Part shown: piece by piece, positions 29,120-37,372 of the stretch
Numbering within the stretch: the first letter of the stretch is position 1
Layout of the letters: each line of letters starts with the position of its first letter
Source: Leptospira semungkisensis
Lineage (GTDB): Bacteria > Spirochaetota > Leptospiria > Leptospirales > Leptospiraceae
Reading direction: 5' to 3'
NCBI RefSeq assembly: GCF_004770055.1
Contig: NZ_RQEP01000010.1
Coordinates: forward strand, 310,001 to 374,000
DNA: 64,000 nucleotides
The notes under the pieces: model-generated
The model's input: the letters and a program-made list of their open reading frames with translations, nothing else
Databases searched by the model: none
What the model was told of the DNA's origin: nothing
Position numbers and translations under genes: made by a program

Positions 29120-29494
29120 ATGGAATCCTTGCATATACAACAAACTAAAACTTCACCGGAAGTCATCTTAGATTCATCCAAAGGCGTCGCGGAGATCATC
29201 GGAGAATCCTATCCCGAGAACGCGATGGCATTCTATAAACCTGTCTTTGATTGGTTGTCCGCTATCCAAGCTTCTAGCAAGCAGATACAGTTCCGTTTTC
29301 AAATGGATTATTTCAATACCAGTTCCTCCAAAGTGATCATGGATATTTTGGATCATCTTCAAAAATATCATGATAAGGGCGGAAAGGTCGAAGTCGAATG
29401 GCTGTTTAAGGAAGACGACGAGGATATGCAGGAGACGGGAGAAGAATTCTCTTCTGATCTTAGCCTTCCGTTCAAAATGAAATCTTATAAATAG
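29120..29494 (+). CDS. SiaC-like partner-switch protein (DUF1987)
   Basis: 124 residues, full length for SiaC. The family signature is clear: IIGESYPENAMAFYKPV, then MDYFNTSSSKVIMDIL, VEWLFKEDDEDMQETGEEF and a PF near the end. Thr67 in YFNTSSSK corresponds to the phosphorylated threonine of P. aeruginosa SiaC (Thr68). In that system unphosphorylated SiaC binds and activates the diguanylate cyclase SiaD. Here the next gene encodes an adenylate cyclase, the obvious candidate target. Translation is probably coupled to the SiaB-like gene (2-nt gap). Confidence 0.9.
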   Translation: MESLHIQQTKTSPEVILDSSKGVAEIIGESYPENAMAFYKPVFDWLSAIQASSKQIQFRFQMDYFNTSSSKVIMDILDHLQKYHDKGGKVEVEWLFKEDDEDMQETGEEFSSDLSLPFKMKSYK

Positions 29495-29515
29495 ATTTCC
29501 GAATACGATCATCTT

Positions 29516-30982
29516 GTGGAAAAGAACGAGTCTACAAAAGAATCTAATACTTTCTTCGAGCAGGAATTTAAACTTCTCTCGGACGCGCAATCTTTCCTAG
29601 ATAATTCCGGCAACGGAGGAGATCCCAAGGATAAACTTAAGACCTTGGTGGATTCCTACGAGTCTCTATTAAAACAGTCTTCTAAGATCATGAAGATCGG
29701 AGACTCTACTCAACATAGACTTCTCAAAACCCAAGAAGAATTAACAAATTCTAATATAATGCTCGAGGCCGCCTATATGGACCTCAAGCTTGTTACCGAG
29801 GTGGGAAGGATCATCACCTCTTCTCTTGAGCCAAAGGTAATCATCCAGTCCGTTTATCAGAACACCAAGTCCATGGTCCCTATGGACGTTCTTGCATTCG
29901 GGATCTATGACGAAGAAAAGAAAGAGATCAAATATAAGTTTTGCGTAATAGATGGAAGATACACTCCTGCTCCTTCAGTAGATTCTCTTGAGGCAGACAA
30001 CCCTTCTTCTTATTGTATCAAGCACGGACATGAATTGATCAGCCAGGATGTAGAAAAGGATTTTCCTCAATATCTGGATGAGATCCGAAAACATTTCGGA
30101 GAGAATACCAAGTCGGCATTGTATTTCCCTTTAAAAGTAGAAGAGCGCTTTATCGGTGTGCTCACAGTTCACAGCTACTCTAAAAACGCATTTCAACCCA
30201 ATCAGTTGAATATTCTTAGAACTCTCGCGAACTATGTTGCGATCGGAGTGGATAATGCGGATGCGTATCGCACTCTTTCTAAGAGAAACAAGGAATTAAA
30301 GGATTCTCTCGAAAAGATCGAAGAGCTGAACAAGAACATAGAAGAAGAAAGACAGAAGTCCGAAAACCTTTTGTTGAACATTCTACCAAGAAGCATTGCT
30401 GACAGATTGAAAGGAGGAGAAGGAGTCATTGCGGATTACTTCCCTTCTTCTACCGTTTTGTTCGCGGATATAGTCGGCTTCTCCAAACTTACTACCAAGA
30501 TCAAGACACCTACAAGATTGGTAGAGATCTTAAACCGCATTTTTACTGAGTTCGATGTCATCGCTGACAAGTACAAACTCGAAAAGATCAAAACGATCGG
30601 AGACTGTTATATGTTAGCGGGAGGGATCCCGGTTATAACAGAAGATCATGCCGACAAAGCGGCTCAGGCTGCTTTAGATATGATCCGTCGCTTGGACGAA
30701 TTGAAACCGGAGCTTGAGTTTGAATTCAACGTTAGGATAGGATTACATACTGGAGAAGTTGTCGCAGGAGTGATCGGAAAAAACAAATTCGTGTACGATC
30801 TCTGGGGCGATTCAGTAAACACAGCTTCTCGTATGGAATCTCACGGTTCTACAGGAAGGATTCATGTTTCAGAAGCCGTTTATCTTTCCTTGAAAGATAA
30901 ATATTCTTTCGAAGACAGAAGTATCATCGAGGTAAAAGGAAAAGGCCCGATGCATACATATTTCCTTTTGGGCAAAAAATAA
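29516..30982 (+). CDS. GAF-domain class III adenylate cyclase
   Basis: 488 residues from a GTG at 29516. A helical N terminus (1-85) leads to a GAF domain (about 88-250), a coiled coil (about 255-290, KRNKELKDSLEKIEELN) and the catalytic domain. Metal-binding Asp lies in FADIVGFSKL (near 318), the substrate Lys in LEKIKTIGDCYML with the second metal Asp, and the purine-reading Asp in LWGDSVNTASRME (near 430). The Lys/Asp pair predicts ATP, not GTP, as substrate. No membrane segment is present. It lies 21 nt after the SiaC-like gene, in the slot SiaD holds in Pseudomonas. Confidence 0.92.
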   Translation: MEKNESTKESNTFFEQEFKLLSDAQSFLDNSGNGGDPKDKLKTLVDSYESLLKQSSKIMKIGDSTQHRLLKTQEELTNSNIMLEAAYMDLKLVTEVGRIITSSLEPKVIIQSVYQNTKSMVPMDVLAFGIYDEEKKEIKYKFCVIDGRYTPAPSVDSLEADNPSSYCIKHGHELISQDVEKDFPQYLDEIRKHFGENTKSALYFPLKVEERFIGVLTVHSYSKNAFQPNQLNILRTLANYVAIGVDNADAYRTLSKRNKELKDSLEKIEELNKNIEEERQKSENLLLNILPRSIADRLKGGEGVIADYFPSSTVLFADIVGFSKLTTKIKTPTRLVEILNRIFTEFDVIADKYKLEKIKTIGDCYMLAGGIPVITEDHADKAAQAALDMIRRLDELKPELEFEFNVRIGLHTGEVVAGVIGKNKFVYDLWGDSVNTASRMESHGSTGRIHVSEAVYLSLKDKYSFEDRSIIEVKGKGPMHTYFLLGKK

Positions 30983-31032
30983 GGCCCGTCACCGGACCTT
31001 ACCTCATCAACTCTTGGACTCCGATAGAGTCC
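30980..31032 (+). terminator. two stem-loops after the cyclase gene
   Basis: The first, TAAGGCCCG-TCAC-CGGACCTTA (30980-31001), pairs at 8 of 9 positions and includes the cyclase stop codon. The second, GGACTC-CGATA-GAGTCC (31016-31032), is a perfect 6-bp stem. Both lie between convergent genes. No long T-run follows, so termination function is a guess from position. Confidence 0.4.
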
Positions 31033-31049
31033 TCATTTAATCTAAGCAA

Positions 31050-31508
31050 TCAACCTAACGCGTCGATTACTTCTTTCGGAGCTTGGACTAACTCTACTAA
31101 AACGCCTTCTGCAGAAAGAGGAAATTCTTCGTTTCCTTTTGGATGAATGAAGGTCACATCATGACCGCCGGCTCCTTTGCGGATCCCACCAGGAGTAAAA
31201 CGAACTCCTTGAGCACTCAACCATTCCACAGCTTTGTGGATATCATCCACCCATAGACCGATATGATTCAATTTGGGATCATGAACTTTTGGGCTCTTGG
31301 TCGCATCGACTGGTTCCATGATATCCACTTCGACCGCGTAAGCGCCTTTTCCCATTCTAAGAATGTCCTCGTCCACATTCTCTTTTTCACTGCGATACGT
31401 TCCTACGTTCTCCAGGCCGAGAATATCCACCCAAAATTTCTTAAGCTTCTGCTTATCTTCTCCGCCTACCGCAATCTGTTGGACTCCTAGGATCTTAAAC
31501 GGTCTCAT
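31050..31508 (-). CDS. VOC-family protein (glyoxalase / methylmalonyl-CoA epimerase-like)
   Basis: 152 residues from the ATG at 31508; a TTG 6 nt upstream is in frame but not needed. Two beta-alpha-beta3 modules are visible: [22 protein letters not shown] and [18 protein letters not shown]. Metal-ligand candidates are the Gln or His in the first strand, His in NHIGLWV and Glu in VLVELVQAP at the C terminus. The arrangement is close to methylmalonyl-CoA epimerase, but no mutase genes are near, so only the superfamily is safe. Stands alone between convergent and divergent neighbours. Confidence 0.8.
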   Translation of the reverse strand: MRPFKILGVQQIAVGGEDKQKLKKFWVDILGLENVGTYRSEKENVDEDILRMGKGAYAVEVDIMEPVDATKSPKVHDPKLNHIGLWVDDIHKAVEWLSAQGVRFTPGGIRKGAGGHDVTFIHPKGNEEFPLSAEGVLVELVQAPKEVIDALG

Positions 31509-31638
31509 ACACAACCTATCTTAGTTTTTTTCCAAGATCCTCTTCACTAGCAAAAGAGCAAGAGATTTGCCGAGGAGATCCTGATTCTATGAATGTAAAT
31601 ATCAGGTCATCCAAAGAAGTATAGAACGACTAGGTAAC

Positions 31639-32721
31639 TTATTCTTCCTGGGAGAATGTAGCTTCTAAAGGAAGATGATCGCTCGCGTCTGCGGCTTCCC
31701 CTTCTTGCAGGACCTTATATTCTTTCTTAGCAAGTCCTTTAGAATAGAATATATAATCGATAGTGCGGTCAGGCTTTGCTATCTGAGGATCGTTCGGAAC
31801 ATGAGTGAAGAATTTCTCTTTGTTCGGACCGTTCAATTCCTCGAGGCTCACAGTAGAATTCCATTTTTGAAAGATCGGAGAGATCTCCTCTTCGTCGCTA
31901 TAGAAAAAGGCTCCGTTTGGATGCAGTTGACCTCTGGAAAATCCGGGAGGAAGAAGATTAAAATCCCCGGCCAAGATCCAAGGCATCTTCTTTGCGTCCA
32001 AAGTTTCTAATAGATTTTCAATGAATCTCACCTGTCTGTGCATCGTATCCGTTCCCATAGAAAATGCGTCCAGATGAGTGTTCAGCAGTGTGACTGTCTT
32101 TCCATCGTGAGTCGCGATATCTGCCTGTAAGACTGCACGTTTCAATTGCAATTGTTGGGTAATCGGATCCGCAGGAGGCGTGGGGAGCTGGTGTCTAAGC
32201 GCTGAAACTATTTTATATTTACTGAATATTGTCAGTTTCATTCCCACAGATCCTAGGATCTTAGGATGAGGAACGAAGCCTGCTTTCCAATAAAAAGCTT
32301 CGGTTCTGCAAGGATACAGATCGGAAAGAAGAGGAAGTATTCTCTCAGACTGATCCTCGCTATACGTTTTCTTGGCTCCGTCATCCACTTCTTGGAATAG
32401 AACGAAATCCGGATTTTGCTCCAGGATTACATTTGCCACTTTCTTCAGAGTGTTTTCGACTTCTTCTCTAGAAGGTGCAGTGTCCGGACCACTCTCATCC
32501 GGGACATCATACCAAAACACTCTGTTCTTTCCGGCAAAATATTGCACATTCCAAGAAAGTAATTTGATCTGTTTTCCTCCGTCCAGGATAGGAGCGTTGG
32601 ACTCACAGTTTACGGAAGCCTCCTGCAATTCAGAAGGATGAAATGTAGTGAAATATACGATTAAGAGTAGAAGGACCAGAATGGAAAGTAAGACGATGAG
32701 TATTCTTTTTAATAATTTCAA
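31639..32721 (-). CDS. endonuclease/exonuclease/phosphatase-family protein, membrane-anchored
   Basis: 360 residues from a TTG at 32721 preceded by GAGGGA at suitable spacing. This yields a clean start (KLLKRILIVLLSILVLLLL), whereas the ATG at 32778 would add 19 basic residues. After the anchor helix the EEP fold is complete: LLSWNVQYFAG, FVLFQEVDDG with the metal Glu, LLNTHLDAF, ILAGDFNLLPPG and the terminal ASDHLPLEATF. The enzyme is probably secreted or displayed outside the inner membrane and cuts a phosphodiester, nucleic acid or lipid; sphingomyelinase-specific features were not seen. Confidence 0.8.
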   Translation of the reverse strand: MKLLKRILIVLLSILVLLLLIVYFTTFHPSELQEASVNCESNAPILDGGKQIKLLSWNVQYFAGKNRVFWYDVPDESGPDTAPSREEVENTLKKVANVILEQNPDFVLFQEVDDGAKKTYSEDQSERILPLLSDLYPCRTEAFYWKAGFVPHPKILGSVGMKLTIFSKYKIVSALRHQLPTPPADPITQQLQLKRAVLQADIATHDGKTVTLLNTHLDAFSMGTDTMHRQVRFIENLLETLDAKKMPWILAGDFNLLPPGFSRGQLHPNGAFFYSDEEEISPIFQKWNSTVSLEELNGPNKEKFFTHVPNDPQIAKPDRTIDYIFYSKGLAKKEYKVLQEGEAADASDHLPLEATFSQEE

Positions 32722-32893
32722 GTTGTCCCTCTGCCGGATGAGATTCTTTTTTACCCAAAGAAGTCTTTGGTGAGGCATCCTTTCTAATCAAAGTCCCGGT
32801 TTCGTCCACAATTTTAGAGTTTTCGGACCCTAAGAATAGAAAACGGAAAGGCTTTCCCTTTTTCGGGGGCCCGGAAAGACTGGAACTCTCCTC

Positions 32894-33922
32894 ATGAAGA
32901 AGAAACTTCTAATCCTATTCCTTTCTCTTTCTATCCTTTTCAGCCTAGCTCCCGCATTCGGAGAAGAAGTAGAACTGCAAGTTGTCCTGAAGAACGGAAG
33001 CACTGGCGGAGTCGGCTCCGCAGAAAGTCTCCGATTATTTGCTTTGGAAAGACAAATGGTTCCCCTATCTGTGGGAGACATTGGTCCGGTCAAAGGATCG
33101 TTTAAGCTCCCTAAGGTGAGTGCACCGGACGGGCTGCCTATCCTTCTCCAAGTAACTTATAATGGAGTGAATTATAATAAGATCATTCCTCCGGTTCCAA
33201 TTATGAGGACCCGTCCTCAAGAAGTTACCGTCTATGACAAGACTACTGATAGAGCTGCGATCAAGACCAAATCCCTTCTTCAAGTAGTTCGCACAAAAGA
33301 TGCATTAGTAGTTTATAAAGTATCTATCCTAACGAACAATACGATCCCGCCAAAGAGTTTTCAGAATGAGAATGATCCGATCGAGATCTATGTTCCTACA
33401 GAAGCAACGGATATCTCGGCTCAACTTACGCAAGGAGCTGGAATGGCAATCCCACTTCAGTTAAAGCAAGGCAAGAATGGTTGGGCACTCGATCGAGCGA
33501 TTCTTCCTGGCTCGTCTCAATTGTTTGTAACCTATGCAATTCCCGCAAGCGATCTGGCCTCCGTGAATTTCAAGGATAGATTGTTATTCGAGAAACAAGA
33601 AGGAGAAAGAGTAATCTTCTCCAAGCCAAAGGACATGGAAGTTTCTTATGTAGGAGCGGGCACTGTTCGCTCAGTTAAGGAAGAAGCTCCTGAAGACGTG
33701 AAGGCGAATATAGTTTCTTATCCTTCTCCTCAATATGAAATCACATTGTCTGTAAGCGGTGGAGAAGCTGTGGTAGAACCGGTCTCCGAACAGGAAAGAG
33801 AGATCCAAAACGGAAAGATCTTTGTCTCTACCGAAAAAACGATCTACGGTGTAGTCGGGATTGTATCCTTCTTATTCTTTCTTTCCTTTGCAGTCGGTCT
33901 GAAATTCAGAAAGAAGGACTAA
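32894..33922 (+). CDS. hypothetical exported protein with C-terminal membrane anchor
   Basis: 342 residues. Signal peptide 1-23 (MKKKLLILFLSLSILFSLAPAFG), then about 280 residues of predicted beta-sandwich character (KSLLQVVRTKDALVVYKVSI; repeated PxxxPxEVTVYD-like strands). A transmembrane helix follows near 315-335 (GVVGIVSFLFFLSFAVGL) with a basic KFRKKD tail on the cytoplasmic side. Topology therefore resembles a periplasmic domain tethered at its C terminus. No family was recognised. It is convergent with the lipase gene, 10 nt apart. Confidence 0.7.
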   Translation: MKKKLLILFLSLSILFSLAPAFGEEVELQVVLKNGSTGGVGSAESLRLFALERQMVPLSVGDIGPVKGSFKLPKVSAPDGLPILLQVTYNGVNYNKIIPPVPIMRTRPQEVTVYDKTTDRAAIKTKSLLQVVRTKDALVVYKVSILTNNTIPPKSFQNENDPIEIYVPTEATDISAQLTQGAGMAIPLQLKQGKNGWALDRAILPGSSQLFVTYAIPASDLASVNFKDRLLFEKQEGERVIFSKPKDMEVSYVGAGTVRSVKEEAPEDVKANIVSYPSPQYEITLSVSGGEAVVEPVSEQEREIQNGKIFVSTEKTIYGVVGIVSFLFFLSFAVGLKFRKKD

Positions 33923-33932
33923 AGTAAGTCGA

Positions 33933-34877
33933 TTATTTTTTCTTAGCCACAACCTTCTTCTTAGCAACTGGCTTAGAAGAAGGTTTCTTGCCGGCTTTCT
34001 TGGGAGCAGGCTTACTTCTTTCCGGAACCAGAGAATCCATGAATTCTTTGATATCCTTCAGCACCTTTTCTCTTTCTCCCGCAGGTTCATTCATTAGCTC
34101 ATGGAAGAAGCCCTTATAGGTCTTCATTCTCTTATTCTTATAAACCAGATGATTGTAGAACTCTAAGCTCCCGGAAGGATCCGCAATCCCATCCGCGAGA
34201 CCGTGCAAAATCAAGATAGGAGTCCGCAAGATCCCAGCCTTTTTATTCGCAATTGCACCCTGTTGGAACAGTTCAAACCCCATAGAAAGGGAGATCTTTC
34301 CGTGAACCAGAGGATCCTCAACATAAGCCTGCACCACTGCCGGATCTCGGCTCACAAGATTGGTGTCCAGATTCGCGTCCAAGGTGGTAGAAGGAGCAAG
34401 CTTTCTTAAGAAACCTGCAATTGAGATCTGCAACCTTTGGAAGGCAGTCGTCGGGATCTTAAGAGCGGATGAACAAGCGACCACTCCATAAATATAATCC
34501 TGGTTGATCCCTTCGAGAGCATAACGGATGACCACCACTCCTCCCATAGAATGTCCCAGAAGAAGGATCTTATCCTTGTTCTCCCGTTTGCGGACCTCTT
34601 GGATGAAGTCGGCAAGATCGTCTACGAAGAGTTCAAAACTCCCCGCATGACCTCTCTTTCCTTCCGATTTTCCATGACCTCTCAGATCCAGACCGTAAAA
34701 GTTCACGTCGCTTTCTTTGAAATATTGAATGATGTTGGAATATCTACCGCTATGCTCTCCGAATCCATGACAAAACACTACAACTCGATTTGCTCCGGAC
34801 TTTGTCCAAGCCTGGCCGTATAGTTTGGTATTATCTCTGGAAGATTGTAGGAAGAACTCTTTGTGTTGGTAGGCCAT
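33933..34877 (-). CDS. alpha/beta hydrolase, monoacylglycerol-lipase type, with basic tail
   Basis: 314 residues from the ATG at 34877, which has GGAG 8 nt upstream and fits the family start (MAYQHKEFFLQS); a TTG at 34937 would add a 20-residue hydrophobic extension, a possible anchor. Oxyanion and cap text CHGFGEHSGRY, nucleophile GHSMGG, acid in LHGLADGIADP and His in FFHELMNEP complete the triad. The last 30 residues are almost only Lys, Ala, Pro and Ser (repeats like PKKAGKK and VAKKK), a histone-H1-like tail that is not part of the hydrolase fold. Confidence 0.82.
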   Translation of the reverse strand: MAYQHKEFFLQSSRDNTKLYGQAWTKSGANRVVVFCHGFGEHSGRYSNIIQYFKESDVNFYGLDLRGHGKSEGKRGHAGSFELFVDDLADFIQEVRKRENKDKILLLGHSMGGVVVIRYALEGINQDYIYGVVACSSALKIPTTAFQRLQISIAGFLRKLAPSTTLDANLDTNLVSRDPAVVQAYVEDPLVHGKISLSMGFELFQQGAIANKKAGILRTPILILHGLADGIADPSGSLEFYNHLVYKNKRMKTYKGFFHELMNEPAGEREKVLKDIKEFMDSLVPERSKPAPKKAGKKPSSKPVAKKKVVAKKK

Positions 34878-35199
34878 GCTTTTGGCTCCGTATCCGATAT
34901 AGGCGGCGATCCCGATTGCGACCGAAGCTATAGACAAAACCTAGCATGGTCAAGCCTTTATTCCAAAATGGAAGAAAGCGCTAGATCCACTCACTCGATC
35001 TAGGAGTTTCGTTATCCGATAAAGAGAATAAAGTCCGCTCCATTCTTTCACATTTTCGTTGCCGATTCTTTTTCCCTAGACCAATCTGTCGCTTTACATG
35101 CCTTTAATCCAATCGGCATGAAATTGATACATAAGACACTTCTCGAGACGACCCGAACAGGTAATTCGAAGGTGAAATACATAGCTTGGAGAGAATTGG

Positions 35200-36585
35200 A
35201 TGACTGAGTCACCTTCGGATAAAAGTCTTCTTCGATATTTTGGGTTAGGCGAACTCGCGACCCATGGAGGCAATGCAGTTCTGGCCTTCTGGATGATCAT
35301 GGGAATGGCCTTCTTCTTATTTGCGGATCAGAACTTGATCGCGCCTAACCTCAGGAACATAGCTTCCTCATTCGGGATCACCGAACAAAAGGAAATCGAT
35401 TGGAAATTGGGAGGGCTGATCCCGATCTGCTTCTTCGTACTGGGTGGATTTGTTTCCGTCTATATGGGTTATCTTACCCAGAGATTTTCCAGAAAACCTC
35501 TCGTGATCGGAACAGTTCTATTAGGAGAGATCCCCTGCCTTCTCTCCGGATTCGCAAGAACCTATGACGAATTTCTGATACTTCGGACTCTTACTGGCTT
35601 CGGGCTTGGGGGAAGTTTCCCTCTTCTATTCTCACTTGTAGGGGACTATTTCTCCGACAGATCCAGATCCACCGCAGCAGGCTATCTTTCCCTTTCTATA
35701 GGTCTTGGTGTAGGACTCGGACAAATGACGGGAGGAACCTTAGGAACTGCAGATCCTGTGAACGGATGGAGATTGAGCTTTATCTATATGGCTGCCCCTT
35801 CCTTTCTATTCATGCTCATCTACGGCCTTTTTTGCAAGGAACCAGTCCGAGGAGGAAGGGAGAAAGAATTTGCAAACCTAAAGGCTTCTCAGGGAGAAGA
35901 AGCAGTTCGCTTAACATGGAATGATATTAGAAATTTATTTTCCACAAAAACCAATATCGGGATCTTCATGCAAGGAATTCCAGGTTGCGTGCCTTGGGGA
36001 GTATTCTTCGTATTCCTGAACGATTATTACGAATTTCATTATGGAATGAAAAAGGATGCTGCCTCCGCAATGGTAATCTTCGCAGCAGTCGGGATCTTTG
36101 TAGGCACCTTTTTCGGAGGGATACTCGGGCAAAGGCTCTATGATAAAAATAAGAATCTACTCCCCATCTTCTGCGGAAGCATGATCCTTATCGGGATACT
36201 TCCCACTATTTATCTACTCCATGCAGGAAGCGTTGCAGGAAGTCCTCTATTCATTCTTGTGAATATTATCACTGGGATCATTATCTCAGTCACTGGACCG
36301 AATGTAAGAGCTCTCATCATGAATGTGAATCCGCCTAAAAGTAGATCTTCTATGTTTGCTCTTTATAATCTCACGGATAATTTGGGACAGGGCCTGGGAC
36401 CGGCTATGGCGGCACTCTTACTCACAGTGCTTGCGGACAGGACTACTGCATTCACGATCTCCATTCTATTCTGGATCCCTTGCGGATTGTCTTGGATCTA
36501 TATTTTGAGAAATTTCAAACATGACGAGGAAACCCTTCATCAAAACCTTGCAGAAGAAGCAAATAGGCTCCGGAGGATTGGTTAG
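35200..36585 (+). CDS. MFS transporter (spinster-like)
   Basis: 461 residues with about twelve hydrophobic segments. The MFS loop motif appears as GYLTQRFSRKP after the second helix and the equivalent GGILGQRLYDKNK in the second half. FGLGGSFPLLFSLVGDYF and SRSTAAGYLSLSIG are typical of the spinster/sugar-phosphate-like branch. Substrate is unknown. The mtnC gene begins directly at the next base after its TAG stop, so the two are co-translated, hinting at a substrate linked to methionine salvage or a simple operon of convenience. Confidence 0.87.
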   Translation: MTESPSDKSLLRYFGLGELATHGGNAVLAFWMIMGMAFFLFADQNLIAPNLRNIASSFGITEQKEIDWKLGGLIPICFFVLGGFVSVYMGYLTQRFSRKPLVIGTVLLGEIPCLLSGFARTYDEFLILRTLTGFGLGGSFPLLFSLVGDYFSDRSRSTAAGYLSLSIGLGVGLGQMTGGTLGTADPVNGWRLSFIYMAAPSFLFMLIYGLFCKEPVRGGREKEFANLKASQGEEAVRLTWNDIRNLFSTKTNIGIFMQGIPGCVPWGVFFVFLNDYYEFHYGMKKDAASAMVIFAAVGIFVGTFFGGILGQRLYDKNKNLLPIFCGSMILIGILPTIYLLHAGSVAGSPLFILVNIITGIIISVTGPNVRALIMNVNPPKSRSSMFALYNLTDNLGQGLGPAMAALLLTVLADRTTAFTISILFWIPCGLSWIYILRNFKHDEETLHQNLAEEANRLRRIG

Positions 36586-37290
36586 TTGAAGGAAAAGGAC
36601 ACCGAGTTATTCTTATTCGATATAGAAGGCACAACGACTCCAATCGAATTCGTGCATAAGGTATTGTTTCCTTACTCGGTGCAAAATTTCGGCTCCTTCT
36701 TCTCCGAATTGAAAGAAGAAGGAGTGATAAACGAACTTATCTCCGCATCTAAGAACGAATCTGAATATTCAAAAGAGGTCTCGAATTCTTCAGAGTCTCT
36801 TTCCGAATTCTGTAAATTCCTAGTATCAAAAGATCGTAAATTAGGAATTTTGAAAGAGATCCAAGGCAGGATCTGGAAGAAGGGATACGAATCCGGAGAG
36901 CTCAAGAGCACTATCTTTTTGGATGTGCCCTTATTCTTAGAAAGGATACGAAAGACAGGCAAAAGAGCAGCAGTCTATTCTTCCGGAAGTGTTGAAGCTC
37001 AGGTATTGATCTATAAATACTGTGAAGCAGGAGACTTAACCCCTTACTTCGAAGCCTATTTCGACACCGCAATCGGAGGAAAGAGGGAGTCCACAAGCTA
37101 CTCGCGTATCGCCGAAAAACTATCCATATCTCCTTCCTCCATTACTTTCTTTACGGATATAAAAGAAGAAGCGGACGCTGCCTCTGCTTCTGGAATCAAG
37201 CCAGTCATCCTTTCTCGTCCAGGCAATCATCCTCAAGCGGAGCATTCCTACGAAGTGCTTTCGGATTTTAGCTCTTTGCTTGCGACTTAA
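36586..37290 (+). CDS. mtnC: 2,3-diketo-5-methylthiopentyl-1-phosphate enolase-phosphatase (E1)
   Basis: 234 residues starting at a TTG immediately after the MFS stop, with GGAGG about 10 nt upstream. It belongs to the HAD superfamily: motif I FDIEGTTTPIEFVHKVLFPY is diagnostic for MtnC, motif II is VYSSGSVEAQ, and motif III/IV is FFTDIKEEADAASASG. It catalyses enolisation and dephosphorylation in the methionine salvage pathway. Other salvage genes are not in the window. Complete, with normal length. Confidence 0.92.
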   Translation: MKEKDTELFLFDIEGTTTPIEFVHKVLFPYSVQNFGSFFSELKEEGVINELISASKNESEYSKEVSNSSESLSEFCKFLVSKDRKLGILKEIQGRIWKKGYESGELKSTIFLDVPLFLERIRKTGKRAAVYSSGSVEAQVLIYKYCEAGDLTPYFEAYFDTAIGGKRESTSYSRIAEKLSISPSSITFFTDIKEEADAASASGIKPVILSRPGNHPQAEHSYEVLSDFSSLLAT

Positions 37291-37372
37291 GTTACCGGAA
37301 ATTCTTTCCTTTTTGCGATTTAAGCCTTAAATTCGGATACTGGAGGACGGAGTTTCGTCCGAAAATTGTATT

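Noticed and set aside
34878..34937. N-terminal hydrophobic extension of the lipase from a TTG start
   Set aside because: The ATG at 34877 has a better ribosome binding site and matches the family start; the extension is kept only as an alternative.
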